A stretch of 56,586 bases of DNA from a virus. Position numbers and translations under genes: made by a program. The notes beneath the pieces are model-generated. The model had not been told where the DNA came from. It made no database searches and saw nothing but the letters and a program-made list of their open reading frames with translations. Location of the stretch: the IMG/VR virus record IMGVR_UViG_3300031565_000038, positions 1 through 56,586 of that record, one strand, 5' to 3'. Below, one piece after another: positions 21,077-29,131 of this stretch; position 1 is the first letter of the stretch; each line of letters starts with the position of its first letter.

Positions 21077-21748
21077 CTAAAAAGGTAAATCCGAAAAATC
21101 ACCGATATTTGGTTGTTTTTCTGGTGGAACATCATCTACAGAATGCTCAGTGGCTTCTTTCTCAACGGCAAAGTCACAAATATTGCCCATTTGTCCTTCA
21201 ATATATGATTTAAGAAACTTTTTAAGCTTAATAAAATACATTTTCCAGTCATCGGAATCAAAACCATCACCATTGTTTTCTGGTTGAACAATGCCATTTA
21301 TTGCGCATTTGTTTTCTTTGTCCCAAAAATAGTTTTCCAGCTTTTTACCGTTTTGGACAATCGAAATCCCAGTAAGCTGTTTTCCATCATTGTTAAAGTC
21401 GTAAGGGTTTATCGTTATTTTTTCTTCAAGGTTTATATTGGAGAACTTTCTTGCGAAGTCTATAAAATACCTTCCATTTGTAGGCATCGTCAAACATGCC
21501 GTATCCTTTCCGTCTGTCATTTTCAAAATACATTGCTCCCCAAATTCAGATTCGTTAAATTCTATCCCCGAAATGAACGCTGTTAGGTTTTTATGGTGCA
21601 GTTCCCATTTTTCACCGTTGCTACCATCTTTTTTTTCATAATGCCTTAAAATTGCATTAGGTGTATCCGCCGTGACTTTTTGTGTCAACTTGCCAGATAT
21701 AATGTATAAATACATTGTGTTGTTTTCGATTTTTTCCGTAAGTCCCAT
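21077..21748 (-). CDS. Single-stranded DNA-binding-like protein, 223 aa
   Basis: Long beta-rich protein with an acidic C-terminal tail ending FSDLPF, like the DDIPF tip of bacterial SSB that recruits partner proteins. It is next to the exonuclease, as SSB-like proteins often are in phage recombination modules. The fold is inferred; no clear DNA-contact residues can be named. Probably the phage SSB. Confidence 0.62.
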   Translation of the reverse strand: MGLTEKIENNTMYLYIISGKLTQKVTADTPNAILRHYEKKDGSNGEKWELHHKNLTAFISGIEFNESEFGEQCILKMTDGKDTACLTMPTNGRYFIDFARKFSNINLEEKITINPYDFNNDGKQLTGISIVQNGKKLENYFWDKENKCAINGIVQPENNGDGFDSDDWKMYFIKLKKFLKSYIEGQMGNICDFAVEKEATEHSVDDVPPEKQPNIGDFSDLPF

Positions 21749-21760
21749 TTTTATTGTTTT

Positions 21761-22390
21761 TTAATTTGTTAAAAAATCGTAATCGTTATAGTTCTTGATT
21801 TCCTGTTTGATCAAGGTAATCGTTTTTCTTAATCGTTCTTCAATTTCTTTGTGCATTTTAAAATCAGGATATACCCTAATGATAAAAGGCTTTAAACTTG
21901 GATGGTAACTCATAAAATCGCAATATTCAGCATTGGTTACAAACAATTGCCCCTGCACTTGCCATTTATATTCATTTGGTAATTTTTCCGCTTTAATATA
22001 ATTCCAATGGGTTCGTTTTTTAGGGCATTTTATTTCAAGCAATTTTGTAAAACCATCCATACCGCCATCTGGAGAAACCCCAACCCATTCGTGAAATTCG
22101 TTACTTTCATCAGGAATACAAAGCCCCGTTTCTTCAACATCAACCTCAAAAATGTCTTCATACGCTGCCCGTGCTTCTGGTTCTAATTCAATACCACGCT
22201 CCATATCTGCATTTGTATAAGTTTCTTCCATTTCACCACTTTTGATCTCAGCGGCAATATCAGAAATCAACCCCTTATAACCAATTGTAGACTCACCTGA
22301 CATTAAATCCTTGAATCTTGATGCCCCAATACGTCCAAGTTTAGCTTGAAACCACGCTTCACTTCTTTGCTCTGTTTCAATTCGAATCAT
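21761..22390 (-). CDS. YqaJ/lambda-type exonuclease
   Basis: A 209-residue protein with the YqaJ pattern: SEAWFQAKLGRIGASRF near the start, VGVSPDGGMDG at about 103-113, LLEIKCPKK at about 117-125 and WQVQGQLFVT near 143. The Asp, Glu and Lys of those motifs form the metal-binding nuclease site. It should digest one strand of duplex DNA from an end to create single strands for annealing. Its start overlaps the stop of the 22387-22773 gene. Confidence 0.85.
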   Translation of the reverse strand: MIRIETEQRSEAWFQAKLGRIGASRFKDLMSGESTIGYKGLISDIAAEIKSGEMEETYTNADMERGIELEPEARAAYEDIFEVDVEETGLCIPDESNEFHEWVGVSPDGGMDGFTKLLEIKCPKKRTHWNYIKAEKLPNEYKWQVQGQLFVTNAEYCDFMSYHPSLKPFIIRVYPDFKMHKEIEERLRKTITLIKQEIKNYNDYDFLTN

Positions 22391-22773
22391 TGTGAAATTT
22401 CTTTATCTTGTAAAACCATCCAGTCCATCATTTTTTTTGCCGTGGCAAACATTTGATCTGGTTTAATTTTGCCCTCGCATACCAAATCTTTAGCATATGA
22501 CATTGCAAAACCAGAATATTTAGACTGCTCTTTTTTTACCGCTCTGTTATAAGGTGAAAATTGTGCTTTTTGAATCGGTTTAATATTCAAATAATTGCCT
22601 TTTTTTTCTTCTGTAAATTCAGCTTCTTTACCAGCAATGAACTTAGTTTGGTCTTTTGCTGTTGAAAAGTATGTGGCTTTTTTGTCATCATATTCAATTT
22701 TATGAATATATGCTATACCAAATTTAGTTTCAATTTCTTTGTCAAACCTAGCTGATTTAATTATTGCTTTCAT
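22387..22773 (-). CDS. OB-fold-like recombination-module protein, 128 aa
   Basis: The N-terminal 75 residues (KFGIAYIHKIEYDDKKATYF, then KDQTKFIAGKEAEF, then NYLNIKPI) form a repeated beta pattern like a small OB fold that binds single-stranded DNA. The C-terminal helix-rich part may carry a contact domain. No RecT/Erf-type annealase is visible in the window, so this protein is a candidate to fill that role. The ATGA overlap with the exonuclease suggests coupled expression. Confidence 0.58.
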   Translation of the reverse strand: MKAIIKSARFDKEIETKFGIAYIHKIEYDDKKATYFSTAKDQTKFIAGKEAEFTEEKKGNYLNIKPIQKAQFSPYNRAVKKEQSKYSGFAMSYAKDLVCEGKIKPDQMFATAKKMMDWMVLQDKEISQ

Positions 22774-22986
22774 TTTTATTGTTTTTTATTGTGCTAAATT
22801 AATTAATTACATTTACATTATCAAGTAAATTCATAATTTATAGGCATTCTAAATAAAAAGTGAAATATTCTGCGTTTTTCACCACAAACTTAATATTAAC
22901 TTTTTGGTTCATAAACATTCGTATACACATACATTAGCATTAATACTACATTCGTGCTAATTCAGCTTGTATTTCTTTTTGCTTTT

Positions 22987-23274
22987 CTAATAATTTTCTT
23001 CTAAGTCGTAAAACCCAGAACCAAACTGCACACTTTTGTAATATTCATCACAAACATATCTCGATAAAATTACTGTAAATTGGTAGTTTACATCATTTTG
23101 AAAACCAACATTTATCCAGCTTAATTTATTGTCTTGAAAACTTATATTTAAACTTAAATGAGTTTTACTTCGGTTTCCCAAATATTTATGAGTAGTTTCT
23201 CTCAATTCAACTTTTTCTAATAAAGGAGCAGATTTAAGAACCGCTTGTTCTAATTTTTTAATAATATTTTTCAT
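22987..23274 (-). CDS. Hypothetical protein, 95 aa
   Basis: Begins MKNIIKKLEQAVLKSAPLLE; beta-rich middle (SLNISFQDNKLSWINVGF). Its stop is followed by an A/T-rich stretch (22774-22986) where I see only a promoter-like TTGATAATG and no gene. Unknown function. Confidence 0.55.
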   Translation of the reverse strand: MKNIIKKLEQAVLKSAPLLEKVELRETTHKYLGNRSKTHLSLNISFQDNKLSWINVGFQNDVNYQFTVILSRYVCDEYYKSVQFGSGFYDLEENY

Positions 23275-23312
23275 CTTGTTTTAAATTTTGTCGTTAATAA
23301 TCCGTACTAACC

Positions 23313-23613
23313 GTTGTGTGCAATAAAAATTACTCGCTAATCTCTTTTAATTTAGCTTCATTTTCTTTAATCAACTTCTCAATCAATCCCTTCATTACTG
23401 GAGGTAATTGCACTTGTGGTGCGTTTAGCAATGTTGCTATTTCAATATTCATTTCTAATAATTCTTGTAATTCCATGTCCGTAATTTTAAAAGCACACAA
23501 CAATGTATATATGGCATTGTATTAGTGCTTTGGTTAAACTTTTATTTTAATTTGTTAATGTATCTCATTTTTCAACTTTGGTTCTCAACGCCACATATAC
23601 TGCAACGTTGTTC
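23313..23613. mobile_element. Solo integron-like cassette with attC-like site
   Basis: It begins GTTGTGTGC at 23313, mirrored by GCACACAAC ending at 23501. The site (23495-23613) has arm GTATATATGGCATT paired with AACGCCACATATAC and right core GTTGTTC. It carries one 48-residue gene. Confidence 0.75.
23330..23476 (-). CDS. Small hypothetical cassette protein, 48 aa
   Basis: MELQELLEMNIEIATLLNA followed by a helical, acidic end (KENEAKLKEISE). The only gene in the cassette 23313-23607. Likely a coiled-coil-like helix; role unknown. Confidence 0.52.
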   Translation of the reverse strand: MELQELLEMNIEIATLLNAPQVQLPPVMKGLIEKLIKENEAKLKEISE

Positions 23614-23640
23614 GTAATACTAACACCATATAATTAATCA

Positions 23641-24081
23641 TCAATTAATTTCAAATTCGTTTCCACAGTTTGCGCAAACAAACATTTCTTTTCCATCCGA
23701 TTCTGGAGGGTCTAAGTACGTTGCTGATATCTCCTTGTTTTCTGGTGATGGTTCGCATTCTCCACCGCATTCAGGACAGTCGTATTTTCCCCATAAAACG
23801 AGTTTATAGAATAATTCTGATATATTAAATTCTTTCTTTCCCACAACAATAATCCCACATTTCCCTGTACATAGAATACATGCACCTTCCATTGTTCTTA
23901 ATTCTCCATCCTTCACCATATTGTCAACCAGAAGCCTTCCACTCTCGCAGATATCGTCAACCAGATAACCATGTTTATTTGAAATTTCCAAAATTTCCTC
24001 AATAAGCAAATCTGGCGACCTTCCAAGTGCAATGGAAAGTTCTATCAATGCCGTGTTTTTTTTGATCGTTATATTTTTCAT
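23641..24081 (-). CDS. Zinc-ribbon protein, 146 aa
   Basis: Contains CILCTGKCG, CPECGGEC and CANCGNEF, several zinc-ribbon knuckles in the C-terminal half. The N-terminal half is helical. Probably nucleic-acid or protein binding; function unknown. The stop codons of 23641 and start of the next gene overlap. Confidence 0.6.
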   Translation of the reverse strand: MKNITIKKNTALIELSIALGRSPDLLIEEILEISNKHGYLVDDICESGRLLVDNMVKDGELRTMEGACILCTGKCGIIVVGKKEFNISELFYKLVLWGKYDCPECGGECEPSPENKEISATYLDPPESDGKEMFVCANCGNEFEIN

Positions 24082-24422
24082 TCCAAATCTTTTTTAAGTT
24101 CTTCAACAAAATCAATTCCAAGTCCTGTTTTTTCGGCAATAGAAATCACCGCATCAATTCTGCTCGTTTCAATAGACTCCATAAAGCTTTCTGTTTTGTG
24201 AAATTCATTGCGAAGAAGTCTTTTTAAAAGTTCTTTTTCGTTCGACAAAAGGATTTTATCCAAAAATAAAGGAATATATTTTGATTCCAACTCAGTCAAG
24301 TCTTTATCCCTATTGTATTGGATATCCTGATATAATTCTAGTGCCTCTGGGTTCTTTTCAATATCTCCTATAAACGTGAAAAATTCAAATATCTTTTTTC
24401 TGATTGTTTCGGTTGTTTTCAT
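24078..24422 (-). CDS. Helical hypothetical protein, 114 aa
   Basis: Almost entirely helical and charged (ELESKYIPLFLDKILLSNEK). ATG overlaps the upstream gene by 4 bases in the early operon started at 25.18 kb. Unknown role. Confidence 0.55.
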   Translation of the reverse strand: MKTTETIRKKIFEFFTFIGDIEKNPEALELYQDIQYNRDKDLTELESKYIPLFLDKILLSNEKELLKRLLRNEFHKTESFMESIETSRIDAVISIAEKTGLGIDFVEELKKDLE

Positions 24423-24428
24423 TTTTGT

Positions 24429-24659
24429 TTATTTTTTCTTGTTGTGATAATCTTTCCTGACTTTTTCAATTGTATCTACAAAAGCGTTCATTCTTATGAA
24501 TTTAACGGTTTTATGGAAAACCTCGGATTCTATCCTTGTTCCGATCGCATTCGATAACCTTGTAGCTGTTTCTTTGTAAGATTCTCCTTTTATCGGCTCG
24601 ATCATCTGCGCATATATTGCGCATAGTTCGCCGATACGTTCTTTTTCTGGTTTTGCCAT
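24429..24659 (-). CDS. Helical hypothetical protein, 76 aa
   Basis: MAKPEKERIGELCAIYAQMI then a helical body ending in basic HNKKK. Could bind nucleic acid, but no motif is clear. Confidence 0.52.
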   Translation of the reverse strand: MAKPEKERIGELCAIYAQMIEPIKGESYKETATRLSNAIGTRIESEVFHKTVKFIRMNAFVDTIEKVRKDYHNKKK

Positions 24660-24666
24660 TTTACTG

Positions 24667-24864
24667 TTATTTTAAAATAACAGTAAATGGAGCAAATAAA
24701 AACTTGTTTTCCTGAGAATCTACATCATAGTAGGTAGTATGTTTATTGGTTGCTCTAAGAATTGGATACAATTCGCTAAATTCAACCCCATTGATGTTTT
24801 TTATGTTTTTTCTGTTTTTTTTCACTAAAACTTTAAGTTCTTTTTGTGTTTTTAATGTTTTCAT
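24667..24864 (-). CDS. Small basic protein, 65 aa
   Basis: Very basic N-terminus (KTQKELKVLVKKNRKNIK) and a beta-rich end. Early operon member of unknown function. Confidence 0.5.
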   Translation of the reverse strand: MKTLKTQKELKVLVKKNRKNIKNINGVEFSELYPILRATNKHTTYYDVDSQENKFLFAPFTVILK

Positions 24865-24924
24865 TTTGTTCTGCCCATGCCCTTGGGTCTTGCTTGGGCT
24901 TCTGGCTCGCCCGATTATATTATT

Positions 24925-25146
24925 TTAAGTTAAAAAATTAAGTCCTTTTTTTCTCAACATCCAAACTGGTGCTTCGATTTCAAATTGATCTATAACGTTC
25001 ACGCAGCTCAATGGAAACCAAACAGAGCCTTTAACTATCTGACCTTTAATTTGAACGGCTTTTTCTGTCATTTGAACGGCGTTGTCCAATTGAATGGTTA
25101 CTGTTTCCCAGTTTTTGAAGTTTGCGTGTGTTGCTTGTGATTTCAT
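24925..25146 (-). CDS. Early protein, 73 aa
   Basis: Small beta-rich protein (TVTIQLDNAVQMTEKAVQIK). The first gene after the early promoter at 25.18 kb, so it should be among the earliest expressed. Unknown function. Confidence 0.55.
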   Translation of the reverse strand: MKSQATHANFKNWETVTIQLDNAVQMTEKAVQIKGQIVKGSVWFPLSCVNVIDQFEIEAPVWMLRKKGLNFLT

Positions 25147-25174
25147 CTTTTTTGGTTTTTGGTTTGTTTGTCTT

Positions 25175-25210
25175 ACAAATATACGTCAACTAAATTACAT
25201 TGTCAAGTAA
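25175..25210 (-). promoter_or_regulatory. Early promoter, copy 1
   Basis: Minus strand TTGACA (25206-25201), 17 bases, TATATTTG (25183-25176). About 36 bases, including the spacer, are identical at 30590-30625, so the two promoters probably share a regulator. It lies about 30 bases before the 24925-25146 start. Confidence 0.75.
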
Positions 25211-25257
25211 TTAATGGTGTTTATTTAAAATAACAGCTAATTTATAACGTGTATAAA

Positions 25258-25280
25258 TAAAAAAGGGGCGTTAGCCCCTA
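25258..25280 (-). terminator. Intrinsic terminator after the lysis genes
   Basis: Minus strand GGGGCTAACGCCCC followed by TTTTTTATTT. It ends the operon that finishes with the spanin-like gene. Confidence 0.8.
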
Positions 25281-25305
25281 ATTCAACCAAACCAAAAAAC
25301 CAATA

Positions 25306-25968
25306 TCAGAAAAGTACCGATACACCCACTTTGGGAAGCACTTTTTTATCATAAAAAACAACGCCGCCCTGAAACCCCATGTTTTTTTTGAACATCCCGA
25401 ACTCAACATCATGGAGTACACCACCGTAACTGTACGATACATAGTGGTGGTATTTGTCCCTGTAAACTATCTTGTCCTTATAGATGGTTTCGTAGATTAT
25501 ATGCTCTTTTATTGCGGTCTTTTGTTTTAAGTCCCAATCGAAATCTACATTGAATATGCCGCCATAGTAGTCTATGGAGTACCTGAGTGTAAAATCATCG
25601 TTTTTAAAGGTGTCGTAAAGCGTTTTGGGTGTATTGTCTTCTTTTTGCAGATAAACGGTGTCATTGGGCTTCATTTCAGCCAAACGGCGCAATTTCCTCT
25701 CGTGGTCAAGCTTCGATTCAAAATTCCTTGTTATTGATCCGTTTTTGTCTTTGTAAAAGATCTCGACCTTTGTTTTTGCTTTTTCGAGTTTACTGTAGGA
25801 TTCATGCGAAGCCCTCAGTTTTTCGGACATGAAAACACTGTCCGATCTGTACTTTTCTATTTTAGAAGAGTATTGAGAGTTTTCTTTCTTTTCTGATTTC
25901 CAAAGAAAGAACAATGTTATTGCTATTGGCGCAATTATTACCAAAAGCCATTTTGTAAGTTTAGCCAT
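25306..25968 (-). CDS. Spanin-like membrane protein, 220 aa
   Basis: One N-terminal membrane helix (WLLVIIAPIAITLFFLW, about residues 7-23), then a charged coiled-coil-like stretch (to about 90), then beta-rich sequence ending in GVSVLF. Inner-membrane anchor plus periplasmic rod is the layout of spanins, which disrupt the outer membrane in lysis. It directly overlaps the endolysin gene. A unimolecular spanin is possible, but the C-terminal part is unusual, so this is inference from position. Confidence 0.55.
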   Translation of the reverse strand: MAKLTKWLLVIIAPIAITLFFLWKSEKKENSQYSSKIEKYRSDSVFMSEKLRASHESYSKLEKAKTKVEIFYKDKNGSITRNFESKLDHERKLRRLAEMKPNDTVYLQKEDNTPKTLYDTFKNDDFTLRYSIDYYGGIFNVDFDWDLKQKTAIKEHIIYETIYKDKIVYRDKYHHYVSYSYGGVLHDVEFGMFKKNMGFQGGVVFYDKKVLPKVGVSVLF

Positions 25969-26431
25969 TTTTAATATATTTTTCGTAAGTTTTTATGAAC
26001 CCGTCAACAGTTCCGGAACCCTTGTAAGTATTGTAACGTTTTTTCCATAATGCAGCCATTCCTTCAATGTCATGGATTTTAGGAAGTTTTTCTGGATATC
26101 TCCTATATTGGAATCTGCAAAAGCAAATGGAAAGCACATCGTTGTTTTCAAGGTACTCTGCCATTAAATCTTCAACACCAGCTTCTTTCATTACAAGATT
26201 CTTCAACATTGGGTTGTACTTCAAGAAATGCTGGATAATGTCATAAAATGTACTTGGTTCTATTTGACATATGCCCAATGCTGGACCGCCGCCGATCTGC
26301 TTCCTGTATTTCCCCATCAGGCTTTCTTTTGCGATCGTTCCTAATATAAGATATAGGGCTTCATCGGAATAAAGCCCTATTGATTTCAAAGTATCTGTTA
26401 TCAGCTTTTCAAGCTTTTTCCTTTCGATCAT
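25961..26431 (-). CDS. Lysozyme-like endolysin, 156 aa
   Basis: Residues about 28-65 (LGTIAKESLMGKYRKQIGGG, PALGICQIEP) carry a Glu followed by a Gly-rich turn and the GICQIEPS motif, typical of lysozyme/transglycosylase folds that cut peptidoglycan glycan strands. No signal peptide, so it needs the holin. ATG overlaps the holin stop. Confidence 0.7.
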   Translation of the reverse strand: MIERKKLEKLITDTLKSIGLYSDEALYLILGTIAKESLMGKYRKQIGGGPALGICQIEPSTFYDIIQHFLKYNPMLKNLVMKEAGVEDLMAEYLENNDVLSICFCRFQYRRYPEKLPKIHDIEGMAALWKKRYNTYKGSGTVDGFIKTYEKYIKNG

Positions 26432-26733
26432 TTCTTGTTAACCCCTAATGTTGTCTTGATATTTTTGTCAGCAATCTTTATAATGGATTTAAAAAGCTTC
26501 TGCCCGGTTATTCCAAAGCACATTGCGGTTATCTTCGTGAAGTCGAATCCATGAAGCATAAACTGGTCTGGTTTTAGTTCCAATGCCCAAATCAATACAC
26601 ATCCCGCCAGTACATTTGTAAATATACTGACAAAATATTTAAGTGTAAAAATACCTTTTCCAGTTGCTCCCACAAAATCTATAAGTGCATAAACCGTTGC
26701 ACCTATCAGTACTGCCAAATAAAGTTCTTTCAT
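26428..26733 (-). CDS. Holin-like membrane protein, 101 aa
   Basis: Two or three hydrophobic segments (MKELYLAVLIGATVYALIDF, then NVLAGCVLIWALEL), then a basic tail. Right before the endolysin with overlap ATGA, as holins usually are. Predicted to form lesions in the inner membrane. Confidence 0.68.
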   Translation of the reverse strand: MKELYLAVLIGATVYALIDFVGATGKGIFTLKYFVSIFTNVLAGCVLIWALELKPDQFMLHGFDFTKITAMCFGITGQKLFKSIIKIADKNIKTTLGVNKK

Positions 26734-26829
26734 AATGTTTTGTTTAAAATTTATGTAAAGGTAAGGTTTTTTTGTTTGAAAATCAAATATTGGTATCTGT
26801 GGTGCATATATTCAGTAGTTACCACACAT

Positions 26830-27123
26830 TTAAGAGTATGGTTGGTCAAATCCGTAATCTTCGCCAAATTCCTTTTCAAATTTTAAAGTTGCGTGTTCTT
26901 CACAAGTGGCTTCTATTTCTTTGGTTTCTAATATACCATCACGCTTCCAGCAATCAAAGAAGAATAAACGTGTGGTAACAACAGGTATAGTTAAATTTTC
27001 AACTCGCTTTAGTGCAAAATCTACACCTGCTTGGAATCCATTACCAAAGTATGCGTTACTTCCTGCTTTTTTATAGGCTTCATCTATGCCTTTTACTATT
27101 TCTTTTTCTTCAATCTGTATCAT
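26830..27123 (-). CDS. Hypothetical cassette protein, 97 aa
   Basis: Mixed helical/beta protein (GFQAGVDFALKRVENLTIPV). First of two tandem cassette genes in front of the lysis module. The frame passes through the left attC arm at 26973. Confidence 0.55.
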   Translation of the reverse strand: MIQIEEKEIVKGIDEAYKKAGSNAYFGNGFQAGVDFALKRVENLTIPVVTTRLFFFDCWKRDGILETKEIEATCEEHATLKFEKEFGEDYGFDQPYS

Positions 27124-27181
27124 AATTTCTGTTCTTTTAAATCGTTAAAAATCAAACCATACCCAAACCGTTAGCCACCAT

Positions 27182-27451
27182 TTAACGACAGTCAAACGAT
27201 GGGTTGAAAATTGGTTGTTCACCAGAATTCCACGGCGATTTAATCCATATCCAACAACTATCTTGATTTCTTTTTATTCTCACATCGTTTTCTAAAACAT
27301 CTCTTTGTCCTTCAAAGTATGCTTGTTCTAATGCTTTCGTTACATCCGATTCTTTTACCACTCCGTAATCACAAGAAGTAAATAAAACGGTGGCTAACAA
27401 GGTGTATAAAAAATACCTTGCTTTTCTGGTAATTGAACTTTTGTTTTTCAT
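27182..27451 (-). CDS. Lipoprotein-like cassette protein, 89 aa
   Basis: Starting at ATG 27451 gives MKNKSSITRKARYFLYTLLA and then a lipobox (LFTSC) followed by DYGVVKE, a typical lipoprotein signal. The mature part is helical and ends NPSFDCR. It may sit in the host envelope, for example for exclusion. Its left attC arm lies inside the gene. Confidence 0.58.
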   Translation of the reverse strand: MKNKSSITRKARYFLYTLLATVLFTSCDYGVVKESDVTKALEQAYFEGQRDVLENDVRIKRNQDSCWIWIKSPWNSGEQPIFNPSFDCR

Positions 27452-27525
27452 ATCAAATTTATTTTTAAAATTAAACATTATCTCTTTATTGTCGGTACTT
27501 TTCATACACCCGACATTAGGGCGAA

Positions 27526-27762
27526 TTAACGCACTATCAAAGTATCATCGTCTTGTATGGTTCTCATTTGTTCAGCTCCATTTTGAAACATCGGAGATTT
27601 TACAATTACGTGCGTTTGGTCTTTACCTAAACCCTCCCCGCAATGTGGGCATTTAGCATCTTCTAAAAGTTCAATTATAACTTGTCTTTGGTCGGTTTCT
27701 CCAATTACTTTTGCTGGTTTACCTTCCCACAATAAGTAATCTCCTAAGTTTGCGTTTTTCAT
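27526..27762 (-). CDS. Zinc-knuckle hypothetical protein, 78 aa
   Basis: CPHCGEGLG near residue 38 within a small beta-rich protein (ANLGDYLLWEGKPAKVIGE). Likely metal-binding. Lies in the same cluster as the two tandem cassettes. Role unknown. Confidence 0.58.
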   Translation of the reverse strand: MKNANLGDYLLWEGKPAKVIGETDQRQVIIELLEDAKCPHCGEGLGKDQTHVIVKSPMFQNGAEQMRTIQDDDTLIVR

Positions 27763-27763
27763 A

Positions 27764-27835
27764 TCAAATAATTAACTCGCATTGTTCTTTAATTAATTCA
27801 GTAATCTTATTAACTAATATTTGTTTTTTTTTCAT
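27764..27835 (-). CDS. Very small ORF, 23 aa
   Basis: ATG 27835 (MKKKQILVNKITELIKEQ) to TGA just upstream of the next gene's ATG. Helical and charged; could be a leader peptide for the 27526-27762 gene. No other support. Confidence 0.28.
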   Translation of the reverse strand: MKKKQILVNKITELIKEQCELII

Positions 27836-27839
27836 GATA

Positions 27840-28255
27840 TTTCTGTTTAAGTTATACTTCACCCTTTACGGCATATAATACCATTGGTTAATTTAAAAAT
27901 TAACTAAGCCTTTTGCAGCGACCTCATCCGGTAAAGGATTGAAGTTTAACTTTCGTTATGCCGTACCATGTTTGGGTGTACAAGAGCATGGTTTTATTTT
28001 CTTCAATGCCGCAAATAACTCTTTATACTCTTTTTTTTGTTTCTGCTCGATATAATCAGCAATGGGGTTTTCGAGTCCGAACCCCGATGTCTGCAAATGA
28101 TAGCAGTCGAAAAGGCACAAACAAAGGGGCATTTAGACCCGAAATAATATTTTAGCTTGAATTGACTGCTATCAATTACAGCTACTAAAGTACAAAAAAG
28201 ATTCAATTATTCAAAGAACTACGTTAACTATTTTCAATATCTCTTATTCGGATAT
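27840..28255. other. Non-coding region with several inverted repeats
   Basis: About 415 bases with no good gene. It contains an imperfect inverted repeat ACTTCACCCTTTACGG / CCGGTAAAGGATTGAAGT, a hairpin GGGGTT-TTCGAGTCCG-AACCCC, and an exact 11-bp inverted repeat TGATAGCAGTC (28098-28108) / GACTGCTATCA (28164-28174). It divides the lysis and cassette genes from the block that carries the radical SAM gene. It could be a regulatory, replication or packaging site, or a structured RNA. Confidence 0.55.
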
Positions 28256-28750
28256 TTAAATTTTATTATTATTATACAATCTATTTAATTGATCTATCAA
28301 ATTCTCATAACCGTTTTCTATCAAATATGTTTTAGCTTTTTTGTAATTAGCCTCTAATAAATCATTGTTGATAATTGTATTGATAAGTTTGGCTTTAGTT
28401 GTAATTGCATATCTCTTTCCTGCTGCATCTGAATAAATATAATTTATTTGATGAATGTACTTTTTTATTTTTTTACAGAAATTCATGTCATCTTTCAATT
28501 CCTTATCTAAACAAAACCTATTAATATTAAATGTTTCAAAAATTTTTGTTTTACCAATAATTCTATTTATAAAACTTTCATAAAGTTCATATTTATCTCC
28601 GCACCCTATACATCCAAAATAATTAATCAAATAAAAATCATTACATACATAACATAAAAACTTATTAGGGTTGTTTTCGCAAAGATTAAATATTGAATTT
28701 GAATGCTTAATGCAATAATCCGTATGAATATCTAAAATCAATTCTTTCAT
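28256..28750 (-). CDS. AT-rich hypothetical protein, 164 aa
   Basis: Cys-rich N-terminal half (YVCNDFYLINYFGCIGCGDK) and a Lys/Asn/Ile-rich remainder typical of very AT-rich DNA. Coding bases are more AT-rich than the tail genes, so recent acquisition is possible. Function unknown. Confidence 0.52.
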   Translation of the reverse strand: MKELILDIHTDYCIKHSNSIFNLCENNPNKFLCYVCNDFYLINYFGCIGCGDKYELYESFINRIIGKTKIFETFNINRFCLDKELKDDMNFCKKIKKYIHQINYIYSDAAGKRYAITTKAKLINTIINNDLLEANYKKAKTYLIENGYENLIDQLNRLYNNNKI

Positions 28751-28798
28751 TTATTTTTGGTTTGGTTTATTTACGTGGTGGTTCAGATAAATGTTGTT

Positions 28799-29131
28799 TT
28801 AAATTAAAACAAATCCATCACACAACAAATACAAAGATGCATCATGTATGTTCCCAAGCTTTATCAGCTCACCCTTTTCGTACCAAGCAGTTTTTAAGCT
28901 TATATTGTCTGGTTCATTATGCCAGCATACAGAACAGCTATCATCTGAGCTTAAGTCTTCTACAATTCCTATTATAAGTGGGTATTCCTTGGATGCAACA
29001 AATTCATGTAAGGTATAATGATTTGGCTCGTTATTGTGGTGGTTATAATATGTCTTACCCATGTAGTATGATTTTAAGTTTTTCTTAATTGTCAGTTTTT
29101 GATACTGGATTTTAAAGTCTTGTAGTTTCAT
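28799..29131 (-). CDS. Hypothetical protein, 110 aa
   Basis: CSVCWHNEP motif in the middle and beta-rich C-terminus. Its ATG overlaps the stop of the radical SAM gene, so probably works with it. Unknown function. Confidence 0.55.
   Translation of the reverse strand: MKLQDFKIQYQKLTIKKNLKSYYMGKTYYNHHNNEPNHYTLHEFVASKEYPLIIGIVEDLSSDDSCSVCWHNEPDNISLKTAWYEKGELIKLGNIHDASLYLLCDGFVLI

Larger units (their letters stand above)
26818..27520. mobile_element. Two tandem integron-like cassettes
   Basis: The first begins GTTACCACAC at 26818 (mirrored by GTGTGGTAAC ending at 26979). Its attC-like site is 26973-27176, with arm GGTATAGTTAAATTTT and right core GTTAGCC. The second begins GTTAGCCACC at 27170 (mirrored by GGTGGCTAAC ending at 27398). 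Its site is 27392-27520, with arm GGTGTATAAAAAATACC paired with GGTACTTTTCATACACC. The last right core reads CATTAGG instead of GTTAGG, which may have frozen that end. Confidence 0.75.
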
